NCBI GenBank assembly: GCA_963787205.1
Contig: CAWBCD010000029.1
Span: 133,247 to 197,246, forward strand
Source of the DNA: DATFNI01 sp963787205
Lineage (GTDB): Bacteria > Bacteroidota > Rhodothermia > Balneolales > DATFMH01
Reading direction: 5' to 3'
DNA length: 64,000 nt
The notes beneath the pieces are model-generated. The model had not been told where the DNA came from. It saw nothing but the letters and a program-made list of their open reading frames with translations, and made no database searches. A program made the translations under genes and the position numbers. Of the stretch, positions 44,517 through 53,294 are shown piece by piece. Every line of letters starts with the position of its first letter. Within the stretch, counting starts at the first letter, position 1.

Positions 44517-45275
44517 ATGAAAAAAAATATCATGCTATTGTCATTTGTAGCTTTATTAAGCCTGCCCAGTATTGTCTGTGCTCAATCTTTTTCTCTCGGA
44601 GCCAGGGGTGGCGTCAGTATTCCGAATTTAACAAACGGGGGGAACGGTACTCCGCTTAGCACGGGATACAGCTCAAGACTCGCGGCCGATTTTGCCGTAT
44701 TCGCTGAATTTCCTGTTTCGGATTTGTTTTCGATTCAGCCGATGATTGAGTATTCCCAGCAGGGGGGCAAGAAAAACGGTTTCCAGGCACTGACTACGCC
44801 GGAACAGCTTGCGCAGTACATTAATCAGCCCTATGTGTATGCCAATTACAATAGTACAGCTAAAATGAATTATCTGATGATACCTGTTCTTGCAAAATTC
44901 GGCTGGAATCCGGGTCCTCAGTCGCCCCTGCACTTATACGTAGATGCCGGACCATTTTTCGGGTATTTACTTTCTGCCCATCAGGTTACAAGTGGTACGA
45001 GTGCCATTTATCTCGACCCTGCCGGCCAACAGGCCGTTCCAGGTCCAGTGACGTCATTTGATAATAATCAAAATATCAGGGACCAGCTTCATCATTTCAA
45101 TTTCGGTATATCTGGAAACCTCGGGCTTGCCTATCATTTCGACAGCGGATCTATTTTTATAGAGGGCGGAGGGAATTACGGATTCCTAAACATCCAGAAA
45201 AATGCAGTGAATGGAAAAAATCACACTGGTGCCGGCACTGTTGCTGTTGGATATGCCTATAAATTTAGGGTGTAA
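44517..45275 (+). CDS. Outer membrane beta-barrel protein (PorT-like family)
   Basis: From the ATG at 44517 the product has 252 residues. A signal peptide (KKNIMLLSFVALLSLPSIVCAQ) is followed by alternating beta strands: FSLGARGGVSIPNL, LAADFAVFAEFPVSDLFSIQPMIEY, MNYLMIPVLAKFGW, LYVDAGPFFGYLL, and a final FxxGxxYGF/VAVGYAYKF pair. This is the outer-membrane beta-barrel pattern common in Bacteroidota. The barrel is small, perhaps eight strands. The frame is open to a TTG at 44502, but the ATG gives a cleaner signal peptide. No partner or function can be inferred. Confidence 0.75.
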   Translation: MKKNIMLLSFVALLSLPSIVCAQSFSLGARGGVSIPNLTNGGNGTPLSTGYSSRLAADFAVFAEFPVSDLFSIQPMIEYSQQGGKKNGFQALTTPEQLAQYINQPYVYANYNSTAKMNYLMIPVLAKFGWNPGPQSPLHLYVDAGPFFGYLLSAHQVTSGTSAIYLDPAGQQAVPGPVTSFDNNQNIRDQLHHFNFGISGNLGLAYHFDSGSIFIEGGGNYGFLNIQKNAVNGKNHTGAGTVAVGYAYKFRV

Positions 45276-45392
45276 CAAATTCTGAACAAAGATCTGAGTC
45301 TCTTATTGTTTCCGGTTTCCATTACTCTTCATGATATTCTTTATCTTGGGACAGAATGAGATGCCGATGTCCACAAACCAGGTTATGTTATC

Positions 45393-46100
45393 ATGAAGAT
45401 CCTCTACATCTTTCCACATCCGGATGATGAATCGTACGGTCCTGCACCGGTCATGGCACAACAACACCGCCAGGGGCATGAGGTCCACCTGCTGACGTTG
45501 ACCCGAGGTGGGGCCACGAAACGCCGTTTTCATTACGGATACAGTGTGGAAGAGATGGGGCGTGTGCGGAAACAGGAGATGCATGATGTGGTCAGAGTTT
45601 TGGAACTGGACGGGTTCACGATATGGGATATGCCCGATAGCGCTCTGAAAGAGATGGATCCGATCGAAATAGAAGAGGCTATAGAACGGCACATCGAATC
45701 CATACAACCTGATGTTATTGTTACCTATGCCGTACACGGAATCAGCGGTTTTCCCGATCATCTGGTGGCTCATGCCGTAGTGAAGCGGGTGTTTGCAAAG
45801 CTGAAAAGAGAAGGGAAGTCCCATCCAAAACGTCTTGCGCTGTTCACACTCCGTAATGCTCCGGATAAGAGCTATTTCAACCTATCTTCGTCACCCGATG
45901 CAGACATTGACTGCTGTATTACTCCTGGTGATGGCGACATCGAAAAAGGCAAAGAAGCGTTGCTCTGCTATAAGACATACCTGGAAACGATAAAGAAAAC
46001 GAAGATTATGGACCAGGTTCCGGATCCCAAGTATTTTGAGTTGTACCACGAACAGTTTGATCCGTGGCTGACGGATTTGTTTGATCAAATGCCTGGTTGA
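45393..46100 (+). CDS. PIG-L family deacetylase
   Basis: The 235-residue protein starts ILYIFPHPDDESYG, with the HPDDE zinc/catalytic motif, and has the third ligand in HGISGFPDHLVAH. The fold family covers zinc-dependent N-acetyl-sugar deacetylases such as BshB (bacillithiol) and mycothiol or lincomycin pathway enzymes. It is cytosolic, with no signal peptide. Substrate cannot be told; no bacillithiol partner gene (bshA, bshC) is near. It is convergent with the PLP enzyme gene downstream. Confidence 0.88.
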   Translation: MKILYIFPHPDDESYGPAPVMAQQHRQGHEVHLLTLTRGGATKRRFHYGYSVEEMGRVRKQEMHDVVRVLELDGFTIWDMPDSALKEMDPIEIEEAIERHIESIQPDVIVTYAVHGISGFPDHLVAHAVVKRVFAKLKREGKSHPKRLALFTLRNAPDKSYFNLSSSPDADIDCCITPGDGDIEKGKEALLCYKTYLETIKKTKIMDQVPDPKYFELYHEQFDPWLTDLFDQMPG

Positions 46101-46203
46101 TGAGTGTCGGATCAACACATTATCTGTCAATACAGATAGATAAGTCGTTCAGTTAACTTATACATGATAACATTTCGCAACAGAATGACCATCGATTAAC
46201 TAT

Positions 46204-47316
46204 TTACCACCCCCGAACCGGTTTCCATTGATCCATGATTGTGTCGCCTTCCACGACTTGGTATTCAGGAAACAAAGCGGCGGTGAGACACGAGTGATTC
46301 GGGATAATATGCAGGAGCGAACCGATCGGATACTGTGCAAAGTTTATGGGTATAGGACTTGATACAAATCCATGCTCTTGTGATAGACCGTCAATCTTAA
46401 GATTCGGGTTTCCCTTAATGTACCCGTATCCGGGATCCGGGTTGATGTGGATGGCCCCTCTGTCCTTTGAGAGTGCAAGAGCTCCGGCATCAATGAGTAT
46501 ACGGTTCTCTTTGGGATAATGACCGATAACACGGGTCAATACGGTAGCTGCACAATCTTCATACTGGCAGACCCCGATAGAGGTCATGTATAAATCAAAA
46601 AAGATATAATTGCCTGGTCGTATTTCGGTAATTCCGTCCCAGCACTTTCCATGAACACAAGTTGGCGTTGAGCCCACACTTACTTCGGGACACGTTATAT
46701 TATTACGTCCCAGCTTGTTGGCAAAGACTACCATAATACTGCGCTCATCCTCAGCCACATTCTGTATCTCTGCCGCCGATTTACAGCTATAAGCATGACC
46801 TGCGTGCGACAGAACACCTTTGAAATTGGTTACATCCGAGTTGAAAATATGATGAACCAGTGTGATTGCATCGTAGGAAAGAGGATCCACGCCCTCCCGG
46901 TGATTGCCTGTATCCACAGGCACCCAGACATCAAAAATTACGTCGTTCTGATGGGCATAAGCTTCGACTTTTTCAAGCGTATCAGGATTATCCAGAAGAA
47001 TGCCGAAATGATCCAGCTTTTTTGTGAATTGAGCAGCTTCATCCAGCTTGTCAGGTGTGATCGGGATGGCATAGGTCATATCCTTATAGCCTGCATCGGC
47101 GTAAAAACGGGCTTCTGCCAGGGTTGAAACGGTTATGGTATTAAAGCAGTCACCAAGCTGGTAATGGGCGCCTTCAAGCGTCTTATGCGTTTTTACATGC
47201 GGACGCAGTTTCAGCTTATGCCCTCCGGCTCGTTCAATCATAGATTTAGTGTTATTACGCAGCGCAGCAAGATCAATGAGTAATGCCGGTGTTCGAAGCT
47301 CTTCTATCTTATCCAT
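46204..47316 (-). CDS. DSD1-type PLP enzyme (D-threonine aldolase / D-serine dehydratase-like)
   Basis: From the ATG at 47316 the protein has 370 residues. The alanine-racemase-like barrel begins LRTPALLIDLAAL and shows the PLP lysine in LRPHVKTHKT near residue 47. The C-terminal domain has the metal-binding IIPNHSCLTAAL (His-x-Cys) expected in D-threonine aldolases and eukaryotic-type D-serine dehydratases. It should cleave or deaminate a D-beta-hydroxy amino acid. The frame is open 17 codons further to 47367, but these do not look like the family start. It is alone on its strand; the divergent neighbour is the GH16 gene. Confidence 0.87.
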   Translation of the reverse strand: MDKIEELRTPALLIDLAALRNNTKSMIERAGGHKLKLRPHVKTHKTLEGAHYQLGDCFNTITVSTLAEARFYADAGYKDMTYAIPITPDKLDEAAQFTKKLDHFGILLDNPDTLEKVEAYAHQNDVIFDVWVPVDTGNHREGVDPLSYDAITLVHHIFNSDVTNFKGVLSHAGHAYSCKSAAEIQNVAEDERSIMVVFANKLGRNNITCPEVSVGSTPTCVHGKCWDGITEIRPGNYIFFDLYMTSIGVCQYEDCAATVLTRVIGHYPKENRILIDAGALALSKDRGAIHINPDPGYGYIKGNPNLKIDGLSQEHGFVSSPIPINFAQYPIGSLLHIIPNHSCLTAALFPEYQVVEGDTIMDQWKPVRGW

Positions 47317-47487
47317 ATGTATATATAAAAAAGGGTTTGTGAAATAACGATAACTGATTTGGATCAATGTTCATAATTAGTGTCCAGTCGTATATATAAA
47401 GCTTTACTATTAGGATTGAGTTTTCGTTCTTAAGATAAATAAGTCCAAATCTCATCTGCATACAAGATCTTTATATGATTTGTTAGC

Positions 47488-48306
47488 ATGAAAAAAAATG
47501 TTTACCCCAAGATTCTGGTTCTGATTTTCTGTGTGCCCCTATTTGTGATATCCTGCGTGCATAAAGATAAATACCGGTTGGTATGGTCGGATGAGTTTAA
47601 CGGAACGGCATTAGACACCACTCAATGGAGGATCATTACAGGTAATGCAAGTCAATTTGGCAGGGCTGGTTACGGGAACGGCGAACAGGAATATTATACG
47701 GCGAATAAAGGAAACATCGCTGTCCGGAATGGAAACCTGATTATCACAGCCCTCAGAGACAGTGTTGATGGAGAAAATTATACTTCGGCCCGGATCAGAA
47801 CCCGTGACAACTATTCATGGAAATATGGCAAGTTTGTGGTCCGGATCCGATTGCCTTATGGTCATGGGATGTGGCCTGCGTTCTGGATGTTGCCGACTGA
47901 AAACAAAACCGGACTTGGATGCCGTCTTTCAAAGACCCCGGAGATTGATATCATGGAGATGATAGGCCGCAACCCGGCTACTGACTACGGAACGGCCCAC
48001 TGGTGGGTGGATGGCCACCACATGAAGGGTGGAAATTTCAAGCTTCCAATTGGGAATTTAAGTGATGCTTACCATACATACGCCGTCGAATGGGGACCTC
48101 ACAGCATCAAATGGTTTTTTGACGGTAAACAGTATTTCGAAGTCACCTCATACGACGTGCAACCCAACCAATGGCCGTTCAACAAGAAATTTACCATCAT
48201 CTTAAATCTTGCCGTTGGAGGAACCTGGCCGGGAAATCCTGACAGCACCACTCACTTTCCGCAACATTTGTATGTCGATTATTTGAGGGTCTATCAAAAA
48301 CGATAA
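47488..48306 (+). CDS. Glycoside hydrolase family 16 lipoprotein (laminarinase-like)
   Basis: The 272-residue protein has a lipoprotein signal (hydrophobic 8-22, lipobox VISC), then a single GH16 domain: LVWSDEFNG, YGNGEQEYYTA, WPAFWMLP, the catalytic ExDxxE in PEIDIMEMIG near residue 155, and the C-terminal VDYLRVYQK strand. Enzymes with this layout cut beta-1,3- or mixed beta-1,3/1,4-glucans by a retaining mechanism. There is no carbohydrate-binding module and no SusCD pair beside it, so it is not part of a visible polysaccharide locus. It would sit on the cell surface or in the periplasm. Confidence 0.92.
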   Translation: MKKNVYPKILVLIFCVPLFVISCVHKDKYRLVWSDEFNGTALDTTQWRIITGNASQFGRAGYGNGEQEYYTANKGNIAVRNGNLIITALRDSVDGENYTSARIRTRDNYSWKYGKFVVRIRLPYGHGMWPAFWMLPTENKTGLGCRLSKTPEIDIMEMIGRNPATDYGTAHWWVDGHHMKGGNFKLPIGNLSDAYHTYAVEWGPHSIKWFFDGKQYFEVTSYDVQPNQWPFNKKFTIILNLAVGGTWPGNPDSTTHFPQHLYVDYLRVYQKR

Positions 48307-48386
48307 CCTGCCATATGGCTCAGATCTTTGTGTCCATTGTTAAGATCCGTGGTATCCACTATGGTTATCTTACAGGCCGAACGACT

Positions 48387-48425
48387 AACCACGGAGTACA
48401 CAAGGAAAGCACCATGTTCACAAAG
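48387..48425. repeat. Short CCACGGAG-type intergenic repeat remnant
   Basis: AACCACGGAGTACACAAGG followed by AAAGCACC and TTCACAAAGG lies in the gap between convergent GH16 and TPR genes. It resembles the element at 30265-30324 (shared CCACGGA and CACA words) but lacks the second arm. Confidence 0.35.
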
Positions 48426-48517
48426 GAATATCAATCTATGAGTTCGTCATAATGTAATCTACAACTCATCCACGATGTCATTCCAGGATCCCGAAGTTGT
48501 ACATATACTGCAAAAAA

Positions 48518-49453
48518 TTATTCCTTCTTATCCTTGCCGCCTCGTGCATCACTCAGCTTGGAGCTCAGCAAGCCAATCAGTTCTTCCCGATAATATTTAC
48601 CCGGATGACTGGCATGGACATTATTCAGTGTTTCAAGAATATCCTGCAGTTTTTGGTCCAGACGGGAAATGTCGCTCTTGTGGGCCTCACCATAATATTC
48701 ACTCAGCAGAGTCGGTTTTTTGCGAAAGGCTTTGTTAAAATGCTGATAAGCCTGTTTGCTTTTATCAGGTTGATGACCGAGAGCCAGGCCCAGATTAAAA
48801 GCTGTAATGTGGTTAGCACCACCGAGTTTTTGGGACTTGGCAAAATCATCTTCTGCACCTTCAGGATCATCATTGAAAAGCCTTGCCACACCCCTCTGTG
48901 AATACAAATTGGCATCGTCGTCAACCTGTTCGATTGCCTTGTCATACTTCTCGATTGCTTCTTTCATTTTGCCCTGTTTTTCCAGGATGCTGGCATGTTG
49001 GGCGAGTACCTGAGGATTATCAGGATCATTTTTTGAAGCCACCTCAAGATCGGCCAGCGCTTTATCATAATCTCCTTCCTCGGCGTAAACAGAGGCCCGT
49101 TCTATATAGGCATGAGTATAGTTGGCATCGAGTTCGACAGCTTTATTGAGATCTGAAAGGGCACTCTGGTTTTCACCAAGCTTCAAATAGACCGTTGCAC
49201 GTTGCTTGTATGCTGCTTCAAAATCTTTATTCTTTTCGATGGCCAATTCAAAATAGCGAAGAGCATCGTAGTTGTTATTTACCGCTGCGGCTGTATAACC
49301 CAGCAGAAACCATTGCTCGTCGTTTCGGTCTTCTTCAGGTGTCTTCTGGATTTGCTTAACAGCCTGTGCAAGCATTTTTTCGCGGGCATCTGTCAGTTTT
49401 TTCTCTTGCAGGAGTTCGGGCAAGATGCGATCAATAATATCATTAGTTGCCAT
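48518..49453 (-). CDS. Tetratricopeptide repeat protein
   Basis: The 311-residue protein is a chain of about six TPR units between residues 40 and 250, with the usual pattern of small residues (AAYKQRATVYLKLGENQSALSDL split over two helices, AYIERASVYAEEGDYDKAL, ANLYSQRGVARLF). There is no signal peptide or membrane helix, so it is probably a cytosolic scaffold. The C-terminus is charged (ending KDKKE). A methyltransferase gene lies 201 bases upstream on the same strand. Nothing indicates its partners. Confidence 0.85.
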   Translation of the reverse strand: MATNDIIDRILPELLQEKKLTDAREKMLAQAVKQIQKTPEEDRNDEQWFLLGYTAAAVNNNYDALRYFELAIEKNKDFEAAYKQRATVYLKLGENQSALSDLNKAVELDANYTHAYIERASVYAEEGDYDKALADLEVASKNDPDNPQVLAQHASILEKQGKMKEAIEKYDKAIEQVDDDANLYSQRGVARLFNDDPEGAEDDFAKSQKLGGANHITAFNLGLALGHQPDKSKQAYQHFNKAFRKKPTLLSEYYGEAHKSDISRLDQKLQDILETLNNVHASHPGKYYREELIGLLSSKLSDARGGKDKKE

Positions 49454-49654
49454 GGGTAACAGTAAAAATTAGGTATTTAAATTGGTGATTTTATGACTTG
49501 AGATTCGCTCAAAGACTTTATGTTTTGATGAAACGCGCTTAAAGCCTTTCCTTCTTTCAGTCATTTTTTTACAGTCGTTAAAATATCACAATCAGATCCG
49601 GATACTTTATGTTTGCTTTTGTAAGCCGGTCTGCATATTGATGAAGTTACAAAA

Positions 49655-50638
49655 TTACGAGCTTTTGAGGATCGATCCCAAATCCTCTTCCAATATCTCG
49701 TTACCATTGTTTGTCTTGATGACAGGAACAGGCGCACTGGTTCCTGGGATTTCGATCGAATCGGCTCGAATGATGTAAAAATCAGTGAAGAGTGGGTTGG
49801 CGATTCCCAATGGAGCAAGTTTTTGATGGCGCATCATGTCCGGATCTACGATACTTTCGGCCCCAAAACCATATTCAGCCAATAGTTTCTCGATATTCTT
49901 TCGTCCGATATTATATCCCAGTTTTTCACCAACTACGGCCACGCTGTCACGGATGATTCGGGCGTGCAGCGGATTCATAGCTTCAAAATCAAAAAGGGTA
50001 AATATAAAACGTTGGGATTGATTGGATGTATTCTTGATTGATTCAAAAGCCTGATGAACTTCCTCTTTACTCAGGTAGTCCAGGAATCCTTCGGCGATGA
50101 ACAATGTGGGTTTATCCGGATCAAAAAAGGGATGAACGCGCAGCATCCTGTCGAAGTCATTTTCATTTTCTTCTACCGGCAGATACCATAATGTCGGGGG
50201 ATTAAATTGACTCACCCTGTTTAGTTTTTTCTTTAGCGCATGTGTCCGTGGCCGGTCCAGCTCGAATGATGATTCTCCCCACATGGCCCATCGTATTCCG
50301 GCAAAATCGAAGCCCGAACCGATAACAACCAGTTGTTCAAATCCGTCTGTTCTGGCCCTGACCAGTTCTTCGTATATGTATTTTTTTCTCATCAACAAGT
50401 GCATCAAATCTCCTGGTAAGATGCTATCCTCCAGTGCGATAAGAGATTTTCTGACGGCAGGATACCTGAGAATTCTGTGGAAGAGATTCAGAGGAAACGG
50501 CAGGTGCGCTATCGTACGTAGGTAATACTCCTGCGCCTTTTTGTCGATAAGATGCTGCAGTTGCGGATCAAGACTCATGCCGTAGAGCTTGATCAAAATA
50601 AAAGCGGCCGTATAGCTGATAGAAGTCGAATCACTCAT
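49655..50638 (-). CDS. SAM-dependent methyltransferase (leucine carboxyl methyltransferase/PPM1 family)
   Basis: From the ATG at 50638 the protein has 327 residues. Features of the LCMT/PPM1 family are present: a helical N-terminus, RKKYIYEELVRA, the SAM-binding VVIGSGFDFAGIRWAM near residue 108 followed by ELDRPRTHALKKK, and LFIAEGFLDYLSKEEV, where the acidic loop and tyrosine are typical. Bacterial members methylate small molecules or unknown acids. The frame is open 30 codons further up, but that would run into the promoter of the divergent ClC gene. The substrate is unknown. Confidence 0.85.
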   Translation of the reverse strand: MSDSTSISYTAAFILIKLYGMSLDPQLQHLIDKKAQEYYLRTIAHLPFPLNLFHRILRYPAVRKSLIALEDSILPGDLMHLLMRKKYIYEELVRARTDGFEQLVVIGSGFDFAGIRWAMWGESSFELDRPRTHALKKKLNRVSQFNPPTLWYLPVEENENDFDRMLRVHPFFDPDKPTLFIAEGFLDYLSKEEVHQAFESIKNTSNQSQRFIFTLFDFEAMNPLHARIIRDSVAVVGEKLGYNIGRKNIEKLLAEYGFGAESIVDPDMMRHQKLAPLGIANPLFTDFYIIRADSIEIPGTSAPVPVIKTNNGNEILEEDLGSILKSS

Positions 50639-50688
50639 TATTGTTACAATAAACGTAAAAAATACCTGTTTATTAGTCTTCATCTTTT

Positions 50689-50696
50689 TATATTTG
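50689..50696 (+). promoter_or_regulatory. Bacteroidota-type -7 promoter element before ClC gene
   Basis: TATATTTG at 50689-50696 matches TAnnTTTG exactly. A TGTT at about 50667-50670 sits near the -33 position but is not a perfect TTTG. The ClC start codon is 31 bases downstream, so the leader would be about 25 bases or less. Confidence 0.45.
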
Positions 50697-50727
50697 CAAC
50701 CGCAAAAGATCGAGGTTATAAAAAGCA

Positions 50728-52575
50728 TTGCAAAGGTTTAATTCCCGCTACATCAACACCAAACTCCACGGCCTCAGTGAGGCCGTGAATGTACGGCTTA
50801 CAGGACGATGGATTTTATTATGTGCCATTGTTGGGGTCGGTGCAGGATTTGGCTCTCTACTATTCGCGTTCTTACTGCAGCACTTACAGTCTTTCGCTCT
50901 TGGCCACCTGGCAGGTTACACCTATCCCTTACCCGCTGGTGAAGCAGATGGCGCAGTATCCACAATCAAACATACCATTGACGAGATCAAGTATGTAGCT
51001 CATCCCTGGATGCTGATTCTTCTTCCGGCCGTTGGTGGTCTGATTTCAGGTGCACTCGTTTACACATTCGCCCCTGAGGCGGAAGGCGAAGGCGTCGATA
51101 ACGCGATCAAAGCCTATCATATGAACCGGGGGGTGATTAAGCCCCTGGCTACCATCATCAAAATGATCGCTTCCGTGATTACAATCGGTTCGGGTGGTAG
51201 TGCAGGACGTGAAGGCCCAATCGCAACCATTGGTGGTGGTGTGGGTTCCTTCCTGGCAATGAAACTCAACCTTTCAGAGGATGAGCGGAAGACACTTGTT
51301 CTCGCAGGGATAGGCGCTGGTATCGGATCGATTTTTCGTGCGCCACTTGGAGGGGCTATTTTTGCTACCGAGGTGCTTTACCGGAAAGATATCGAGACCG
51401 AGGGGCTGATTCCGTCCATTATCGCATCAATCATCGCTTATTCCATTTATTCCAGTGTCACGGGCTGGAAAACGGTCTTTATATTCCAGGCGGCACATTT
51501 TGAACGACCGCTTGAGCTGCCCTTGTACATCGTTCTCGCCCTGATCGTAACGGTGGTCGGTATCTTTTATACGCGGATATTTTTTGCCCTGAAGCATAAT
51601 TTCTTCGACCGTCTGAAAATCAACAAATACTGGAAGCCGGCTATCGGTGGACTTATGGTTGGAGCCGTAGCTTATTTCTTCCCGGCTGTTCTTTCATCCA
51701 GTTATGGTTATTTGCAACTGGCATTACAGGGAAATCTTACCATCCCTTTCATGCTGATCCTGGCCTTTCTTAAGATTTTTACTACTTCATTTACTATCCA
51801 GTCAGGTGGTTCCGGTGGTGTTTTTGCGCCGTCACTCGTTATCGGCGGATTGCTCGGAGGGGCCTACGGACTACTGGTGCATCAGCTCTTCCCGACATTA
51901 GCTGTTGATCCGCAGGGATATGCTCTGGTCGGCATGGGTGCGTTCTTCAGTGGCGTGGTGAATATCCCGTTTGCAGCGACCATCCTGATTACAGAAATGA
52001 GCGGCAGTTATGATCTGTTGGTGCCGCTGATTTTTGCAAGTGCCATCTCCTACATCGGGGCACAAAGCTGGAGCTTATATGCACAGCAATTGGAAAGTCG
52101 CTTGGGCAGCATGTCGCACCGCGGTGCATTCATGCGGGAAGTGCTCGAAAGCGTCAAGGTTCGAACAGCGTACAGGCCGGTGCCCAATATGCCGGTAATT
52201 GAGATCGATACTCCCATTCAAAAAATCCTAGACGCCTTTACGCGTTCCGAGGTACTTGTCCTGCCTGTATTGAATAAAAGTACCGATAAACTGGTCGGGC
52301 TCCTTTCTATTTACGACGTTCGGAACCTATTGAATAATGAGGACAGTCCGGCAATCATTGCTGCGGATATTATGACCCCGCTGTTTGTGTTGCACCTGAA
52401 TGATTCGCTGGGCAAGGCATTCGAGTACTTCATCGAGTCGGGTGAGCCGGAAATACCGGTTCTTGCCAATGGTTCGGACCGTCGGGCCATCGGTACGCTG
52501 AGTGAACGTGGATTCCTGATTGCTTATGAAAAGTCTGTAAAGGCCTCGGGCGCCACTTCAGAAATTTACGAATAA
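50728..52575 (+). CDS. ClC-type chloride channel/transporter with C-terminal CBS pair
   Basis: The 615-residue protein has a ClC membrane domain (about residues 25-445) and two CBS domains (about 475-600). Anion-pathway signatures include GSGGSAGREGPIATIGGG, with the gating glutamate in GREGP, and GSGGVFAPSLVIGG. The second proton-pathway glutamate of E. coli ClC (Glu203, in IIEEM) appears to be Val here (FATEVL), as in eukaryotic chloride channels. The first anion loop reads GEGVDNAI instead of GSGIPEI. The start is TTG; the next in-frame Met lies too deep in the first helix. CBS domains suggest adenosine nucleotide control. Confidence 0.93.
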   Translation: MQRFNSRYINTKLHGLSEAVNVRLTGRWILLCAIVGVGAGFGSLLFAFLLQHLQSFALGHLAGYTYPLPAGEADGAVSTIKHTIDEIKYVAHPWMLILLPAVGGLISGALVYTFAPEAEGEGVDNAIKAYHMNRGVIKPLATIIKMIASVITIGSGGSAGREGPIATIGGGVGSFLAMKLNLSEDERKTLVLAGIGAGIGSIFRAPLGGAIFATEVLYRKDIETEGLIPSIIASIIAYSIYSSVTGWKTVFIFQAAHFERPLELPLYIVLALIVTVVGIFYTRIFFALKHNFFDRLKINKYWKPAIGGLMVGAVAYFFPAVLSSSYGYLQLALQGNLTIPFMLILAFLKIFTTSFTIQSGGSGGVFAPSLVIGGLLGGAYGLLVHQLFPTLAVDPQGYALVGMGAFFSGVVNIPFAATILITEMSGSYDLLVPLIFASAISYIGAQSWSLYAQQLESRLGSMSHRGAFMREVLESVKVRTAYRPVPNMPVIEIDTPIQKILDAFTRSEVLVLPVLNKSTDKLVGLLSIYDVRNLLNNEDSPAIIAADIMTPLFVLHLNDSLGKAFEYFIESGEPEIPVLANGSDRRAIGTLSERGFLIAYEKSVKASGATSEIYE

Positions 52576-52635
52576 CAAGTATTCCGACTTCCCGTAATTT
52601 TGTTTGCCGATAAGATTCTGAAAGCTGCAGACTTT

Positions 52636-52658
52636 CGGGATTAATCCCGTACTTTTTT
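52636..52658 (+). terminator. Terminator after ClC gene
   Basis: CGGGATTAATCCCG at 52636-52649 is a perfect palindrome (5-bp stem with an AT loop), followed by TAC and six T at 52653-52658. It stands about 60 bases past the stop. Confidence 0.6.
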
Positions 52659-52691
52659 GTAATTTCCTACTAAAAAGATACCTCAGAAGTT

Positions 52692-53240
52692 ATGAGACAA
52701 TTACTAATACTCTTTGTTGTTTTCCTGACCACGGGTTTCACCACACCCGCAAAGGATCACAGCGGTCATAAAACAGCCCCAAAATCACAGAAGATTCAAT
52801 CTTCAAAAACGACCCCAGCGGCTGATGCTCCTATTACTCTGGCAAAGGCCATGCAGTTAGCTTCAATAAATCACAAGAAAGTGCTGATTGACTTCATGGC
52901 TGATTGGTGCATTTACTGCAAGAAAATGGACAAAGAGGTTTTTCCAAACCAAAAAGTGCATGCTGTTCTAAACAAGTATTTTTACAAAGTCAAAATCAAC
53001 GTGGAATCAAAAGACCAGGTTGCGTTTCAGGGAAAAACCTATACAAAAGCTCAGTTTGCGCAGGCATTTGGTGTTTCCGGTCTGCCGACCTATGTTTTTA
53101 TGGACTCCAAAGGTAATTTTATAGCTGGTCAGCCCGGTTACATACCGGCTCCTGATTTTGCAAGGATGCTTTCTTATATCGGGAGTGATGCCTATAAGAA
53201 GATGTCTTTCAAAGACTACAGCAGTTCGTCTGGCAGGTAG
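52692..53240 (+). CDS. Periplasmic thioredoxin-like protein
   Basis: The 182-residue protein has a signal peptide (hydrophobic 3-17) and a Lys/Ser/Pro-rich linker to residue ~50. The thioredoxin fold follows, with FMADWCIYCKKMDKEVF, giving a CIYC active site near residue 75, and a cis-Pro loop GLPTYVFMDSKG. The family is the DsbD-gamma/thioredoxin_7 type. It is likely to reduce disulfides in the periplasm or help protein maturation. The next gene, a trypsin-like lipoprotein, starts 54 bases downstream on the same strand. Confidence 0.88.
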   Translation: MRQLLILFVVFLTTGFTTPAKDHSGHKTAPKSQKIQSSKTTPAADAPITLAKAMQLASINHKKVLIDFMADWCIYCKKMDKEVFPNQKVHAVLNKYFYKVKINVESKDQVAFQGKTYTKAQFAQAFGVSGLPTYVFMDSKGNFIAGQPGYIPAPDFARMLSYIGSDAYKKMSFKDYSSSSGR

Positions 53241-53294
53241 TTTCTTGATTATGAAATAGTTGGTCACTTTTTGCCACGAATGGGGGATCATGAA

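Noticed and set aside
46122..46137. ATCTGT/ACAGAT hairpin between the convergent PIG-L and PLP-enzyme genes
   Set aside because: Only six base pairs, A/T-rich and without a T-run on either side; not enough to call a terminator.
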